This document shows positions 23,628 to 31,973 of a stretch of 64,000 nucleotides of DNA, piece by piece. The notes below the pieces were generated by a model, which worked only from the letters and a program-made list of their open reading frames with translations, searched no databases and had not been told where the DNA came from. Origin of the DNA: Streptomyces sp. NBC_00306 (GTDB lineage: Bacteria; Actinomycetota; Actinomycetes; Streptomycetales; Streptomycetaceae). Within the stretch, counting starts at the first letter, position 1. Each line of letters begins with the position of its first letter. The DNA lies in the NCBI RefSeq assembly GCF_036169555.1, contig NZ_CP108032.1, positions 6,696,001-6,760,000 of the forward strand, read 5' to 3'. Position numbers and translations under genes: made by a program.

Positions 23628-24488
23628 TCAAATCCGATTCTGTACGTGTTGGTAGCCGAAGCGACCCTTGATGCAGAGGTTGCCGTGGGTCACCGGGTTG
23701 TCGTGCGGCGAGGTGACCTTGACGATCTCATTCTCCTGCACATGGAGCGTGAGGTTGCAGCCGACACCGCAGTAGGCGCAGACCGTGGTCGTCTCCGTCT
23801 GCGCCGACTCGTCCCAGGTACCCGCCGCGCGCATGTCGAACTCCGACTTGAAGGAGAGCGCGCCCGTCGGGCACACCTCGATGCAGTTGCCGCAGTAGAC
23901 ACACGCCGAGTCGGTGAGCGGGGCGTCGTGCTCGGTGGAGATACGGGCGTCGAAACCGCGGCCCGCCACCGCGATGGCGAAGGTGTTCTGCCACTGCTCG
24001 CCGCACGCGTCCACGCACTTGTAGCAGAGGATGCACTTGTCGTAGTCGCGGACGTACAGGTCGTTGTCGACCTTCGGCTCCTCGTTGACCGTCGCCGCGT
24101 CGGGGCCGAACCGGGCGGGCTTCGCCTCGTACTCCTTGATCCACTCGGCCGCCCGGGGGGTGGTCGACAGATCGGTGGAGGAGGCCAGCAGTTCCAGCAC
24201 GACCTTGCGGCTGTGCCGGGCCCGCTCGGTGTCCGTACGCACCGTCATGCCGGGCTCCGCGCGGCGCGAACAGGCCGGCGCGAGCGTCCGCGCCCCCTCC
24301 ACCTCCACCACACACACCCGGCAGGCGTTCTTCGGTGTGAGCGTGTCGCCCTGGCACAGCGTGGGGATGTCCTTGCCGGCGGCCCGGCAGGCGTCCAGGA
24401 TCGTGTCACCCTCGGGGACCCTGACGGGGGCGTCGTCGAGGGTGAACTCGACCAGCCGCCGCGGCGGCCCGAGCGGTATCGCGGTCAT
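23628..24488 (-). CDS. Formate dehydrogenase iron-sulfur subunit (detached N-terminal half of FdsA)
   Basis: A 286-residue protein with the domains that normally form the N-terminus of the large FdsA-type subunit. First is a plant-type 2Fe-2S domain (PTLCQGDTLTPKNACRVCVV, then APACSRR). Next is a two-cluster 4Fe-4S part (YDKCILCYKCVDACGEQW; CVYCGNCIEVCPTGAL). Last is the MopB Fe4S4 domain (TTVCAYCGVGCNLTLHV ending LCIKGRFGYQHVQNRI). It thus carries electrons from the Mo site. The molybdopterin domain that should follow is encoded separately, two genes upstream (26314-28242). The ATG overlaps the stop of the diaphorase gene (ATGA). Confidence 0.9.
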   Translation of the reverse strand: MTAIPLGPPRRLVEFTLDDAPVRVPEGDTILDACRAAGKDIPTLCQGDTLTPKNACRVCVVEVEGARTLAPACSRRAEPGMTVRTDTERARHSRKVVLELLASSTDLSTTPRAAEWIKEYEAKPARFGPDAATVNEEPKVDNDLYVRDYDKCILCYKCVDACGEQWQNTFAIAVAGRGFDARISTEHDAPLTDSACVYCGNCIEVCPTGALSFKSEFDMRAAGTWDESAQTETTTVCAYCGVGCNLTLHVQENEIVKVTSPHDNPVTHGNLCIKGRFGYQHVQNRI

Positions 24489-26323
24489 TCGTAGGCTCCC
24501 AGCCGGTCGATGGCGGATTCGACGGCGTTCCAGGCGGTCTGGCCCAGACCGCAGATCGATGCGTCGCGCATGGCACTGCCGACCTCGCGCAGCAGGGCGA
24601 TGTCGTCCGCGGCGGCGGCGCCCGTACGGTCGTTGATGCGGTGCAGGGCCTCCTCCTGCCGGACCGTGCCGACCCGGCAGGGCACGCACTGACCGCAGGA
24701 CTCGTCCCGGAAGAACTCCGCGATCCGCAGCAGGATGCGCGGCAGCTCGACGGTGTCGTCGAGTACGAGGATCACCCCCGAACCGAGCGTCGTGCCCGCG
24801 GCCCGTGTCCCCTCGAAGGTGAGGGGGATGTCCAGCTCGTCGGGCCGGACGAAGCTGCCGGCCGCGCCGCCGAGCAGGACGGCGCGGATGGTGCGCGGCG
24901 GTCCCGCACGTTCGATGAGCTCGCCGAGCGTGGCCCCGAAGGGCAGTTCGTACACGCCCGGCCGTGCCACGTTCCCCGAGAGGCAGAAGAGCTTGGTCTC
25001 CTCGGCGCGCCCGGTGAGGATCGGCAGGACGTTGACGAGCGTCTCCACGTTGTTGACCGCCGTCGGCTTGCCGAAGAGGCCCTTCTCGACGGGGAACGGC
25101 GGCTTGCTGCGCGGCTCGCCGCGGTAGCCCTCGATCGAGTTGAAGATCGCGGTCTCCTCGCCGCAGATGTACGCGCCCGCGCCGCGCCGTATCTCGATGT
25201 CGAACGCGTACCCGTGGCCGAGGATGTCGTCGCCGAGCAGATTGCGGGCCCGGGCCTGGTCGATGGCGTTCGTCAGGTGTGCCAGCGCGCGGGGGTACTC
25301 GCCGCGGAGGTACAGATAGCCCCGGCGGGCCCCGATGGCGTACCCGGCGACGGTCATCGCCTCGATCAGGGCGTACGGATCGCCCTCCATCAGGACCCGG
25401 TCCTTGAAGGTCCCCGGTTCGCTCTCGTCCGCGTTGCACACCAGGTAGTGGGGGTGGTCGGGCTGCGAGGCGGTCGCCTGCCACTTGCGGCCGGTCGGGA
25501 ACGCGGCACCGCCGCGCCCGACGAGCCCGGAGTCGGTGACCTCCCGGATCACACCGGCCGGGCCGAGGGCGAAGGCGCGGCGGAGAGCCGCGTAACCACC
25601 GTGCGATCGGTAGTCGTCGATGCTCAGCGGATCGACGACGCCGACCCGCCTCAGCAGCGTCAGCCCGGGGTCGCCCGCCTGCGGCACGGCCGTACGGGCG
25701 CCCGCCTCGGCGGGTGCGCCGGCCACGGCGGCGACCGCGGTCATGACGGCCTCCGCCGTCGCGGGGGCGACGACGGCTGTCGCGTATCCGGTACGGCCGT
25801 CGGCCGGTTCCTCGCCCGCGGGCCGGGCCGGATCCCCCTGCCCCGCCTGCATGACCAGCGCGGCGGGGGCACGTTCGCACAGGCCCAGGCACGGGCTCGG
25901 CTGGTAGGCCACATCGGGCCCGAGCCGGTCCTCGAGCGCGGCTGTCAGGGTGGACGAGCCCTTCGCCGCGCACGACAGGTCGGTGCACACGTGCAGCACC
26001 TTCGACGCCCGCGGCCGCACCGAGAACAGCGAGTAGAAGGTCGCCACGCCGTACGCCTCGGCCGGTGGCACCGTCAGACGCCGGCAGATGTAGTCGAGCG
26101 CCCCCTCACTCAGCCAGCCCACCCGGTCGTTCACCGCATGCAGGGCCGGCAGCAGCAGATCCCGCCGCTCGCGTGCCGCCGCACCGCCGCGCGCCCAGCG
26201 CAGATCCTCGTCGGTGCGTTCCGTGCCGCCCTCCCAGCCCGTCCCGGCCGGCCCCAGCAGGGCGTCGACCGCGTCCCGTTCGTCGTCCGTCACCTTCGCC
26301 GCGTCGGCGAACTTCAGGTCCAT
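24485..26323 (-). CDS. NuoE-NuoF fusion diaphorase subunit of formate dehydrogenase
   Basis: A 612-residue fusion. The N-terminal NuoE-like [2Fe-2S] thioredoxin domain is at about 40-165 (LHVCTDLSCAAKGS and SPCLGLCERAPAAL supply four cysteines). A linker of Ala/Gly-rich sequence follows. The NuoF-like domain at about 205-600 binds FMN and NADH (GRGGAAFPTGRKWQ, CNADESEPGTFKDR, RGAGAYICGEETAIFNSIEG). It has the N3-type cluster site ESCGQCVPCRVGTVR with the distant CGLG. It passes electrons to NAD+, in the FdsG/FdsB manner. The start overlaps the end of the catalytic gene by 10 bases. Confidence 0.92.
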   Translation of the reverse strand: MDLKFADAAKVTDDERDAVDALLGPAGTGWEGGTERTDEDLRWARGGAAARERRDLLLPALHAVNDRVGWLSEGALDYICRRLTVPPAEAYGVATFYSLFSVRPRASKVLHVCTDLSCAAKGSSTLTAALEDRLGPDVAYQPSPCLGLCERAPAALVMQAGQGDPARPAGEEPADGRTGYATAVVAPATAEAVMTAVAAVAGAPAEAGARTAVPQAGDPGLTLLRRVGVVDPLSIDDYRSHGGYAALRRAFALGPAGVIREVTDSGLVGRGGAAFPTGRKWQATASQPDHPHYLVCNADESEPGTFKDRVLMEGDPYALIEAMTVAGYAIGARRGYLYLRGEYPRALAHLTNAIDQARARNLLGDDILGHGYAFDIEIRRGAGAYICGEETAIFNSIEGYRGEPRSKPPFPVEKGLFGKPTAVNNVETLVNVLPILTGRAEETKLFCLSGNVARPGVYELPFGATLGELIERAGPPRTIRAVLLGGAAGSFVRPDELDIPLTFEGTRAAGTTLGSGVILVLDDTVELPRILLRIAEFFRDESCGQCVPCRVGTVRQEEALHRINDRTGAAAADDIALLREVGSAMRDASICGLGQTAWNAVESAIDRLGAYE

Positions 26324-28242
26324 GCCGGCACCAGCTTCTCGATGCGGATCGCGGACGCCTTGAACTCGGCCGTGCCCGCGATCGGGCAGTTCGCCTCGAT
26401 GGTGAGCTGGTTGGTGTCGACCTCGTCCGGGAAGTGCATGGTCATGAACGCGAGCCCCGGCCGCAGCCCGGGGTCGATCCACACGGGTGCCGTCACCGAG
26501 CCGCGCCGCGACGAGATCCGCACCTCCTCGTCCGCCTCGACCCCGTAGGCCGCCGCGTCCTCGGGACACAGCTCGATGTACTCACCACGGCGCAGCGGAG
26601 AGGCGAAACTGCCGCTCTGCACACCGGTGTTGTACGAGTCGAGCCGCCGGCCGGTCGTCAGCCGCAGCGGGTACTCCTCGTCGGTGAGATCCACCGGCGG
26701 ATCGTGCTGGACGAGCCCGAACGCCGCCGGGGTGCCGCGCTTGACTGGGTCGGTCTCCCACAGCCGCGCGTGCAGGAAGCTGGAGGGCAGTGTGTCCACG
26801 TCGGGGCAGGGCCACTGGAGGCCGGCGTGCTCGTCGAGGCGGTCGTACGTCATGCCGAAGTGGTCGGGGGACAGGGAGCGCAGCTCGTTCCACACCGCCT
26901 CCGAGTCGGCGAACTTCCAGCCGTCGTGGCCGAGGCGTTCGGCCATCGCGCAGAGGATGTCGATGTCCTCGCGGGCCTCGCCCGGCGGCACGAGCGCGGC
27001 CCGGACCCGCTGCACCCGGCGCTCGCTGTTCGTCGTCGTGCCCTCCGTCTCGGCCCAGGCCGCCGTCGCGGGCAGGACCACGTCGGCCATCTCCGCGGTC
27101 TTCGTCAGGAAGATGTCCTGCACCACCAGATGGTCGAGCGACTTCAGCCGCCGTACCGCCTGTTCGCTGTCGGCCTCGGACTGAGCGGGGTTCTCGCCGA
27201 TGCAGTACACGGCACGCAGGTCCCGGCTCTCCATCGCCTCGAACATCTCGGTGAGCGTCATGCCGTAGCGGGGCTGGATGACCGCGTCCCAGGTCCGCTC
27301 GAACTTGGTGCGGGCCACCGGATCGAGGATGTCCTGGAAGCCGGGCAGCCGGTTGGGGATGGCGCCCATGTCGCCGCCACCCTGGACGTTGTTCTGGCCG
27401 CGCAGCGGCTGGACCCCGGCTCCGTAGCGCCCCACCTGGCCGGTCAGGAGCGACAGGTTGATCAGTGCCCGCACGTTGTCGGTGCCGTTGTGGTGCTCGG
27501 TGATGCCGAGGGTCCAGCACAGCTGGGCCCGTTCGGCCGTGGCGTAGGCGTGCGCCAGTTCACGGATCGCGGCGGCCGGCACGCCCGTCACCTTCTCGGC
27601 GGCCGTCAGGGTCCAGGGTTCGACGAGTGCGGCGTACTCCTCGAAACCGGTCGTCGCCCGCTCCACGAAAGCCCGGTTGACCAGGCCGGCGTGGATGATC
27701 TCCCGGCCGACGGCGTGCGCGAGCGGGATGTCGGTGCCGACGTTGAGGCCGAGCCAGCTCTCCGCCCACTCGGCCGTCGAGGTGCGCCGGGGATCGACCG
27801 CGTACATGCGCGCGCCGTTGCGTATCCCCTTGAGCACGTGCTGGAAGAAGATCGGGTGGGCGAAGCGGGCGTTGGAGCCCCACATCACGATGAGATCGGT
27901 GTGGTCGACCTCCTCGTAGGACGAGGTCCCCCCGCCGGAGCCGAAGACGGCGGAGAGGCCCGCCACGCTCGGCGCGTGACAGGTGCGGTTGCAGGAGTCG
28001 ACATTGTTCGTGCCCATCACCACGCGGGTGAACTTCTGCGCCACATAGTTCATTTCATTGGTGGCACGGGCGCAGGAGAGCATCGCGAAGGCGTCGGGGC
28101 CGTGTTGTTCCCGGGCCTGGCGGAAGCCGGCCGCCGCCCGGTCCAGTGCCTCGTCCCAACTGGCCCTGCGCAACTGTCCGTCGTCGTCGCGGACCAGCGG
28201 ATGGGTGAGCCTCGGATACGTCTTCTGCGGCTTCTTCTTCAT
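26314..28242 (-). CDS. Formate dehydrogenase molybdopterin catalytic subunit (lacks its Fe4S4 domain)
   Basis: A 642-residue bis-MGD oxidoreductase. It begins KKPQKTYPRLTHPLVRDDDG, the point where full-length FdsA passes from its Fe4S4 domain into the Mo domain. The catalytic segment VDSCNRTCHAPSVAGLSAVF has a Cys Mo ligand (not selenocysteine) and the family His after it. Mo-cofactor blocks include LIVMWGSNARFAHPIF, GQNNVQGGGDMGA and AVYCIGENPAQSEAD, with the C-terminal dinucleotide domain TTGRRLDSYNTGVQSG. The missing Fe4S4 part is a separate gene (23628). The product should oxidise formate to CO2. The start overlaps the reductase-like gene (ATGA). Confidence 0.93.
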   Translation of the reverse strand: MKKKPQKTYPRLTHPLVRDDDGQLRRASWDEALDRAAAGFRQAREQHGPDAFAMLSCARATNEMNYVAQKFTRVVMGTNNVDSCNRTCHAPSVAGLSAVFGSGGGTSSYEEVDHTDLIVMWGSNARFAHPIFFQHVLKGIRNGARMYAVDPRRTSTAEWAESWLGLNVGTDIPLAHAVGREIIHAGLVNRAFVERATTGFEEYAALVEPWTLTAAEKVTGVPAAAIRELAHAYATAERAQLCWTLGITEHHNGTDNVRALINLSLLTGQVGRYGAGVQPLRGQNNVQGGGDMGAIPNRLPGFQDILDPVARTKFERTWDAVIQPRYGMTLTEMFEAMESRDLRAVYCIGENPAQSEADSEQAVRRLKSLDHLVVQDIFLTKTAEMADVVLPATAAWAETEGTTTNSERRVQRVRAALVPPGEAREDIDILCAMAERLGHDGWKFADSEAVWNELRSLSPDHFGMTYDRLDEHAGLQWPCPDVDTLPSSFLHARLWETDPVKRGTPAAFGLVQHDPPVDLTDEEYPLRLTTGRRLDSYNTGVQSGSFASPLRRGEYIELCPEDAAAYGVEADEEVRISSRRGSVTAPVWIDPGLRPGLAFMTMHFPDEVDTNQLTIEANCPIAGTAEFKASAIRIEKLVPAWT

Positions 28243-29222
28243 GCTGCACTTCCTGCTGAGGCGGTGGTGGCAAGGAGATCGGCGAGCGCGTGCACGGCGC
28301 AGAGTTTCGGCACCGGGGTCCTGGTGAGTGCGGCGAGCTCGACGACTGCCGCGAGCAGCACGTCCAGTTCGAGCGGCTTGCCCTTCTCCAGGTCCTGGAG
28401 GGTGGAGGTCTTGTGGTCGCCGACGCGTTCGGCGCCGGCGATGCGCTTCTCCACGGAGATCTTGGGGTGGCATCCGACAGCGGCCGCGACGTCGAGGGTT
28501 TCCCGCATCATCGTCTCGACCAGGGCTTTCGTGTCCCGGTGGCGACAGATCTGCGCCATCGTGGCCCGGGAGAGTGCGCTGATCGGGTTGAAGGAGATGT
28601 TGCCGAGCAGCTTGATCCAGATGTCGTTGCGCAGGTCGGGTTCGACGGGACACTTCAGCCCGCCCGCGACCATGGCCTCACTGAACTCGAGGCAGCGCCG
28701 CGACACACTCAGGTCGGGTTCGCCGATGGAGAAGCGCGTGCCCTCCAAGTGGCGTACGACGCCGGGTGCTTCGAGTTCGGTCGCCGCGTAGACGACACAT
28801 CCGATGGCGCGTTCCGGCGGCAGTGTCGCGCTCACCGAACCGCCCGGGTCGACGCTCTCGATGCGGCGTCCGGTGTACGGGCCGGGCAGCCCGTGGAAGT
28901 ACCACCACGGGATGCCGTTCTGTGCGGCGATCACCGAGGTGCGCTCGTGGAGCAGGGGATGGACCAGCGGGCCCGACGCCGCGTAGGAGTTCGCCTTGAG
29001 GCCCAGGAAGACATGGTCGACGGGCCCGACGGAGGCGGGGTCGTCGGTGGCGTTGGGCCGCGCGGTGTAGTCGCCGCGCGGGCTGAGGACACGGACACCG
29101 TCACGGCGCATGGCCGCGAGGTGCGCACCGCGGGCGATGAGGTGGACTTCGGCGCCGGCGCGGTGCAGCGCGGCCCCGACGTATGCGCCGATGGCTCCGG
29201 CGCCGACAACTGCGACTTTCAC
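28239..29222 (-). CDS. Ketopantoate reductase-like NADP-dependent oxidoreductase
   Basis: A 327-residue member of the 2-dehydropantoate 2-reductase (PanE/ApbA) family. The Rossmann motif is VAVVGAGAIGAYVGAALHRA at the N-terminus. The conserved Lys and Asn region is VFLGLKANSYAAS, then VIAAQNGIPWW, and the C-terminal domain has IWIKLLGNISFNPISALSRA with family Lys and Asn. The true substrate may not be ketopantoate, since many paralogues act on other 2-oxo acids. As first gene of the formate dehydrogenase operon it may feed or use a related C1/2-oxo acid route (inference). Start is GTG at 29222. Confidence 0.88.
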   Translation of the reverse strand: MKVAVVGAGAIGAYVGAALHRAGAEVHLIARGAHLAAMRRDGVRVLSPRGDYTARPNATDDPASVGPVDHVFLGLKANSYAASGPLVHPLLHERTSVIAAQNGIPWWYFHGLPGPYTGRRIESVDPGGSVSATLPPERAIGCVVYAATELEAPGVVRHLEGTRFSIGEPDLSVSRRCLEFSEAMVAGGLKCPVEPDLRNDIWIKLLGNISFNPISALSRATMAQICRHRDTKALVETMMRETLDVAAAVGCHPKISVEKRIAGAERVGDHKTSTLQDLEKGKPLELDVLLAAVVELAALTRTPVPKLCAVHALADLLATTASAGSAA

Positions 29223-29287
29223 GGGGGCTCTCCGTTCGGTTGAGCGACCGAGCGAGGGCGGAGGTGACGAGGGTTGAGTCGACAGAA

Positions 29288-29300
29288 TATTGTCTACAGT
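29288..29300. promoter_or_regulatory. GntR operator in front of the formate dehydrogenase operon
   Basis: TATTGTCTACAGT on the plus strand equals ACTGTAGACAATA on the minus strand. The same 13-mer, with one change, occurs upstream of the GntR gene at 31067-31079. It lies 66 bases upstream of the reductase-like start and in the interval shared with the KAS III gene. TTGT-N3-ACA is a typical FCD-GntR site. Confidence 0.65.
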
Positions 29301-29446
29301 ATGCCTTTCGGCCGGTCAATACTCGTCACACCCTTGGGGAAGCTCCAAAATCCGCCCCCCGAATCCTGTGGGGTCACGTGCCGTCGTACCGGGTGGTAGC
29401 AGCCAACACTGGGACGTTCCATCTGCCTCTAGGACGGGATCCTTAT

Positions 29447-30394
29447 ATGACCGGCACGCGCATCACCGCGCTGGGGCACTACCAGCCCGCCAAGGTGCTC
29501 ACCAACGAGGACCTGGCGGCCATGGTCGACACCAGTGACGAGTGGATCCGCTCGCGTGTCGGTATCCGGACCCGGCACGTCGCGGCGGAGGGCGAGCCGG
29601 TCGACGAGCTCGCCGCGCACGCCGCGGCCAAGGCCCTGGCCGCTGCCGGCCTCACTCCCGGGGACATCGACCTCGTCCTGGTCGCCACCTCCACGGCGAT
29701 CGACCGGTCCCCGAACATGGCGGCGCGCGTCGCGGCGCGGCTCGGCATGGGCTCACCGGCCGTGATGGACCTCAATGTCGTCTGCGCGGGCTTCACCCAC
29801 GCCCTCGCCACCGCCGACCACGCCGTGCGCGCCGGGTCGGCCGAGCGGGCACTGGTCATCGGCGCCGACAAGATGGCCGCGGTGGCCGACTGGAGCGACC
29901 GCACCAGCTGCGTGCTCGTCGGTGACGGCGCGGGGGCCGCGGTCGTCGAGGCGACCCGGGAGGGCGAGCGCCCGGGTATCGGTCCGGTGCTGTGGGGCTC
30001 GGTCCCCGAGATGGGCCATGCCGTACGGATCGAGGGCACCCCGCCGCGCTTCGCGCAGGAGGGCCAGTCCGTCTACCGGTGGGCCACCACGCAGCTGCCG
30101 CCCATCGCCCGAAAGGTATGCGAGCGCGGCGGAGTCACGCCCGAGGAGCTGGCTGCGGTCGTCCTCCACCAGGCGAATCTGCGGATCATCGAACCCGTCG
30201 CCCAGAAGATCGGCGCCGTGAACGCCGTCATCGCCCGCGATGTGGTCGAGTCCGGCAACACCTCGGCCGCCTCCATCCCGCTGGCGCTGTCGAAGCTGAT
30301 CGAGCGCGGGGAGATCGCGTCCGGCGACCCCGTGCTGCTGTTCGGCTTCGGCGGCAACCTCTCCTACGCGGGCCAGATCGTCCGCTGCCCCTGA
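29447..30394 (+). CDS. 3-oxoacyl-ACP synthase III (KAS III) paralogue
   Basis: A 315-residue KAS III-type thiolase-fold enzyme. The catalytic triad is complete: Cys in DLNVVCAGFTHAL, His in VVLHQANLRI and Asn in VESGNTSAASIPL. It also has the ending VLLFGFGGNLSYAG. It condenses an acyl-CoA starter with malonyl-ACP. It lacks the other fab genes nearby, so it is likely a paralogue for a special starter unit rather than the housekeeping FabH. ATG at 29447 follows AGGACGGG. It is divergent from the formate dehydrogenase operon across the GntR operator. Confidence 0.9.
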   Translation: MTGTRITALGHYQPAKVLTNEDLAAMVDTSDEWIRSRVGIRTRHVAAEGEPVDELAAHAAAKALAAAGLTPGDIDLVLVATSTAIDRSPNMAARVAARLGMGSPAVMDLNVVCAGFTHALATADHAVRAGSAERALVIGADKMAAVADWSDRTSCVLVGDGAGAAVVEATREGERPGIGPVLWGSVPEMGHAVRIEGTPPRFAQEGQSVYRWATTQLPPIARKVCERGGVTPEELAAVVLHQANLRIIEPVAQKIGAVNAVIARDVVESGNTSAASIPLALSKLIERGEIASGDPVLLFGFGGNLSYAGQIVRCP

Positions 30395-30482
30395 GATCTG
30401 TCGCTCCTGTTCCCCCTGGCCGTTTCGCCGGCGCCGAGCGTCGGCGCGCCGGGCGGCCCGCCTCCCGGGCACACTGAACGGC

Positions 30483-30971
30483 ATGGTGGCGAAGCGAAGC
30501 GCGGGCCTTCTGCTGTTCCGCAGCACGGGCACGGAGACCGAGGTGCTCATCGGGCACATGGGAGGCCCGTACTGGCAGGGCCGGGACGAGAAGGCCTGGT
30601 CGGTGCCGAAGGGCGAGTACCTCGCCGAGGAGCAGCCGATGGCCGCGGCCCGTCGGGAGTTCGAGGAGGAGCTCGGGCTCGCGCCGCCCGACGGCGAGTG
30701 GCTGCCGCTCGGCGACGCCCGCCAGTCGAGCGGGAAGACCGTGATCGCCTGGGCGATGGAGGGCGACCTCGACATCGGCCTCGTGGTGCCGGGCACGTTC
30801 ACCATGGAGTGGCCGCCTCGCTCGGGCCGGATGGAGGAGTTCCCGGAGATCGACCGGGTCGCATGGCTCCGGCTGGACGAGGCGCGCGAGAAGCTGGTCG
30901 CCGGCCAGCAGGTCTTCATCGACCGTCTGAAGGACCTTCTCGACGGTCGCGGGGAGCCCGGCACGGCGTGA
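30483..30971 (+). CDS. NUDIX hydrolase
   Basis: A 162-residue NUDIX protein. The Nudix box reads GEYLAEEQPMAAARREFEEE followed by LGLAP, giving the G-x5-E-x7-REFEEE-like core that binds Mg2+. The N-terminus (KRSAGLLLFRS, then VLIGHMGGPYWQGRDEKAWS) is that of a bis(5'-nucleosyl)-tetraphosphate/ADP-ribose-like group found in actinobacteria. It likely hydrolyses a nucleoside diphosphate derivative. Single gene, start ATG at 30483, followed 147 bases later by the GntR gene. Confidence 0.9.
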   Translation: MVAKRSAGLLLFRSTGTETEVLIGHMGGPYWQGRDEKAWSVPKGEYLAEEQPMAAARREFEEELGLAPPDGEWLPLGDARQSSGKTVIAWAMEGDLDIGLVVPGTFTMEWPPRSGRMEEFPEIDRVAWLRLDEAREKLVAGQQVFIDRLKDLLDGRGEPGTA

Positions 30972-31066
30972 TCCCCGCCCGAAGTGCCCCTGGATGCAGG
31001 GGATTTCCGCCAGAGGTGACGTGTATCTCGGTGCGGTTTCCGCATGACGGGGATTGCGCTCGGTAG

Positions 31067-31079
31067 ACTGTAGACGATA
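31067..31079. promoter_or_regulatory. GntR operator upstream of the GntR gene
   Basis: ACTGTAGACGATA, 39 bases before the GntR start, differs at one base from the site at 29288-29300. The flanking GG(t/c)A is also shared. This predicts autoregulation plus control of the formate dehydrogenase operon. Confidence 0.65.
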
Positions 31080-31118
31080 ACCAATTGTGTCTCGCCGCCG
31101 TCGGCCGCAAGGGGGACC

Positions 31119-31799
31119 GTGATGTTGTCCGCAGGACTGCCGCAGGGCGCCGTGCCCAAGCTGGAACGACCTGGTCCGCTGCGTGAGCGTGTGTACGAGG
31201 CGTTGCTGGAGCTGATCACGACGCGGGCGCTGAGCCCCGGCCAGCATCTGGTCGAGAGTGAACTCGCCGGGCATCTCGGGGTCTCCCGGCAGCCCGTGCG
31301 CGAGGCGTTGCAGCGGCTGAACACCGAGGGATGGGTCGATCTACGGCCGGCGCAGGGCGCGTTCGTCCACGAGCCCACCGAGGACGAGGCAGACCAACTG
31401 CTCTCCGTGCGCACCCTGCTGGAGGCCGAGGCCGCCCGCCTCGCCGCGGCGAACTCCGGCTCCGCGGGCATCGCCGAGCTGGAAGAGCTCTGCGCGCAGG
31501 GTGAGCGGGCCGTCGCCGACGACGACGTGGATCTGGCGGTGGCCACCAACGCCACGTTCCACGCCAAGGTGATGGAGCTCGCCGGGAACGTCGTCCTGCG
31601 GGAACTGGCCGCCCAGGTGGACCGTCGTGTCCGCTGGTACTACACGCCCGTGGCGCGGCAGCGTGGCCGGCAGTCGTGGATCGAGCACCGCGAACTGATC
31701 GCGGCGATCGCGGACCGCGACGAGCGGCGCGCGACCGAGGTCATGAAGGCACACACCGAGCACACCCGTCAGACGTACCACCAGCGCGAACAGGCGTAG
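31119..31799 (+). CDS. GntR-family regulator, FCD subfamily
   Basis: A 226-residue regulator. The winged helix-turn-helix is at about 18-80 (LRERVYEALLELITTRALSP, then LAGHLGVSRQPVREALQRLN). The all-helical FCD effector domain follows (LLSVRTLLEAEAARLAAANS, NATFHAKVMELAGNVVLREL, WIEHRELIAAIADRDERRA), with His residues that bind a metal and a carboxylate effector. Its own operator lies just upstream. The matching site at 29.3 kb makes the formate dehydrogenase operon the best target. An oxo-acid or formate-related effector is inference. Confidence 0.93.
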   Translation: MMLSAGLPQGAVPKLERPGPLRERVYEALLELITTRALSPGQHLVESELAGHLGVSRQPVREALQRLNTEGWVDLRPAQGAFVHEPTEDEADQLLSVRTLLEAEAARLAAANSGSAGIAELEELCAQGERAVADDDVDLAVATNATFHAKVMELAGNVVLRELAAQVDRRVRWYYTPVARQRGRQSWIEHRELIAAIADRDERRATEVMKAHTEHTRQTYHQREQA

Positions 31800-31973
31800 C
31801 CGGCGGCGCACGGTCCGCGAGCGGCGGTCGCGGCCACGGGTCCGGCTCCGGGTGGGGCGGGGCGCGTTCGGGTCGGGCCGGGGTCCCGTGGGGCACGGGC
31901 GTCCGACGCTCCGAGGGCCGAGGCGGGGAACGCCGGGCCCGGCTCAGCACTGGCCCACCGACCTCACGCACTC

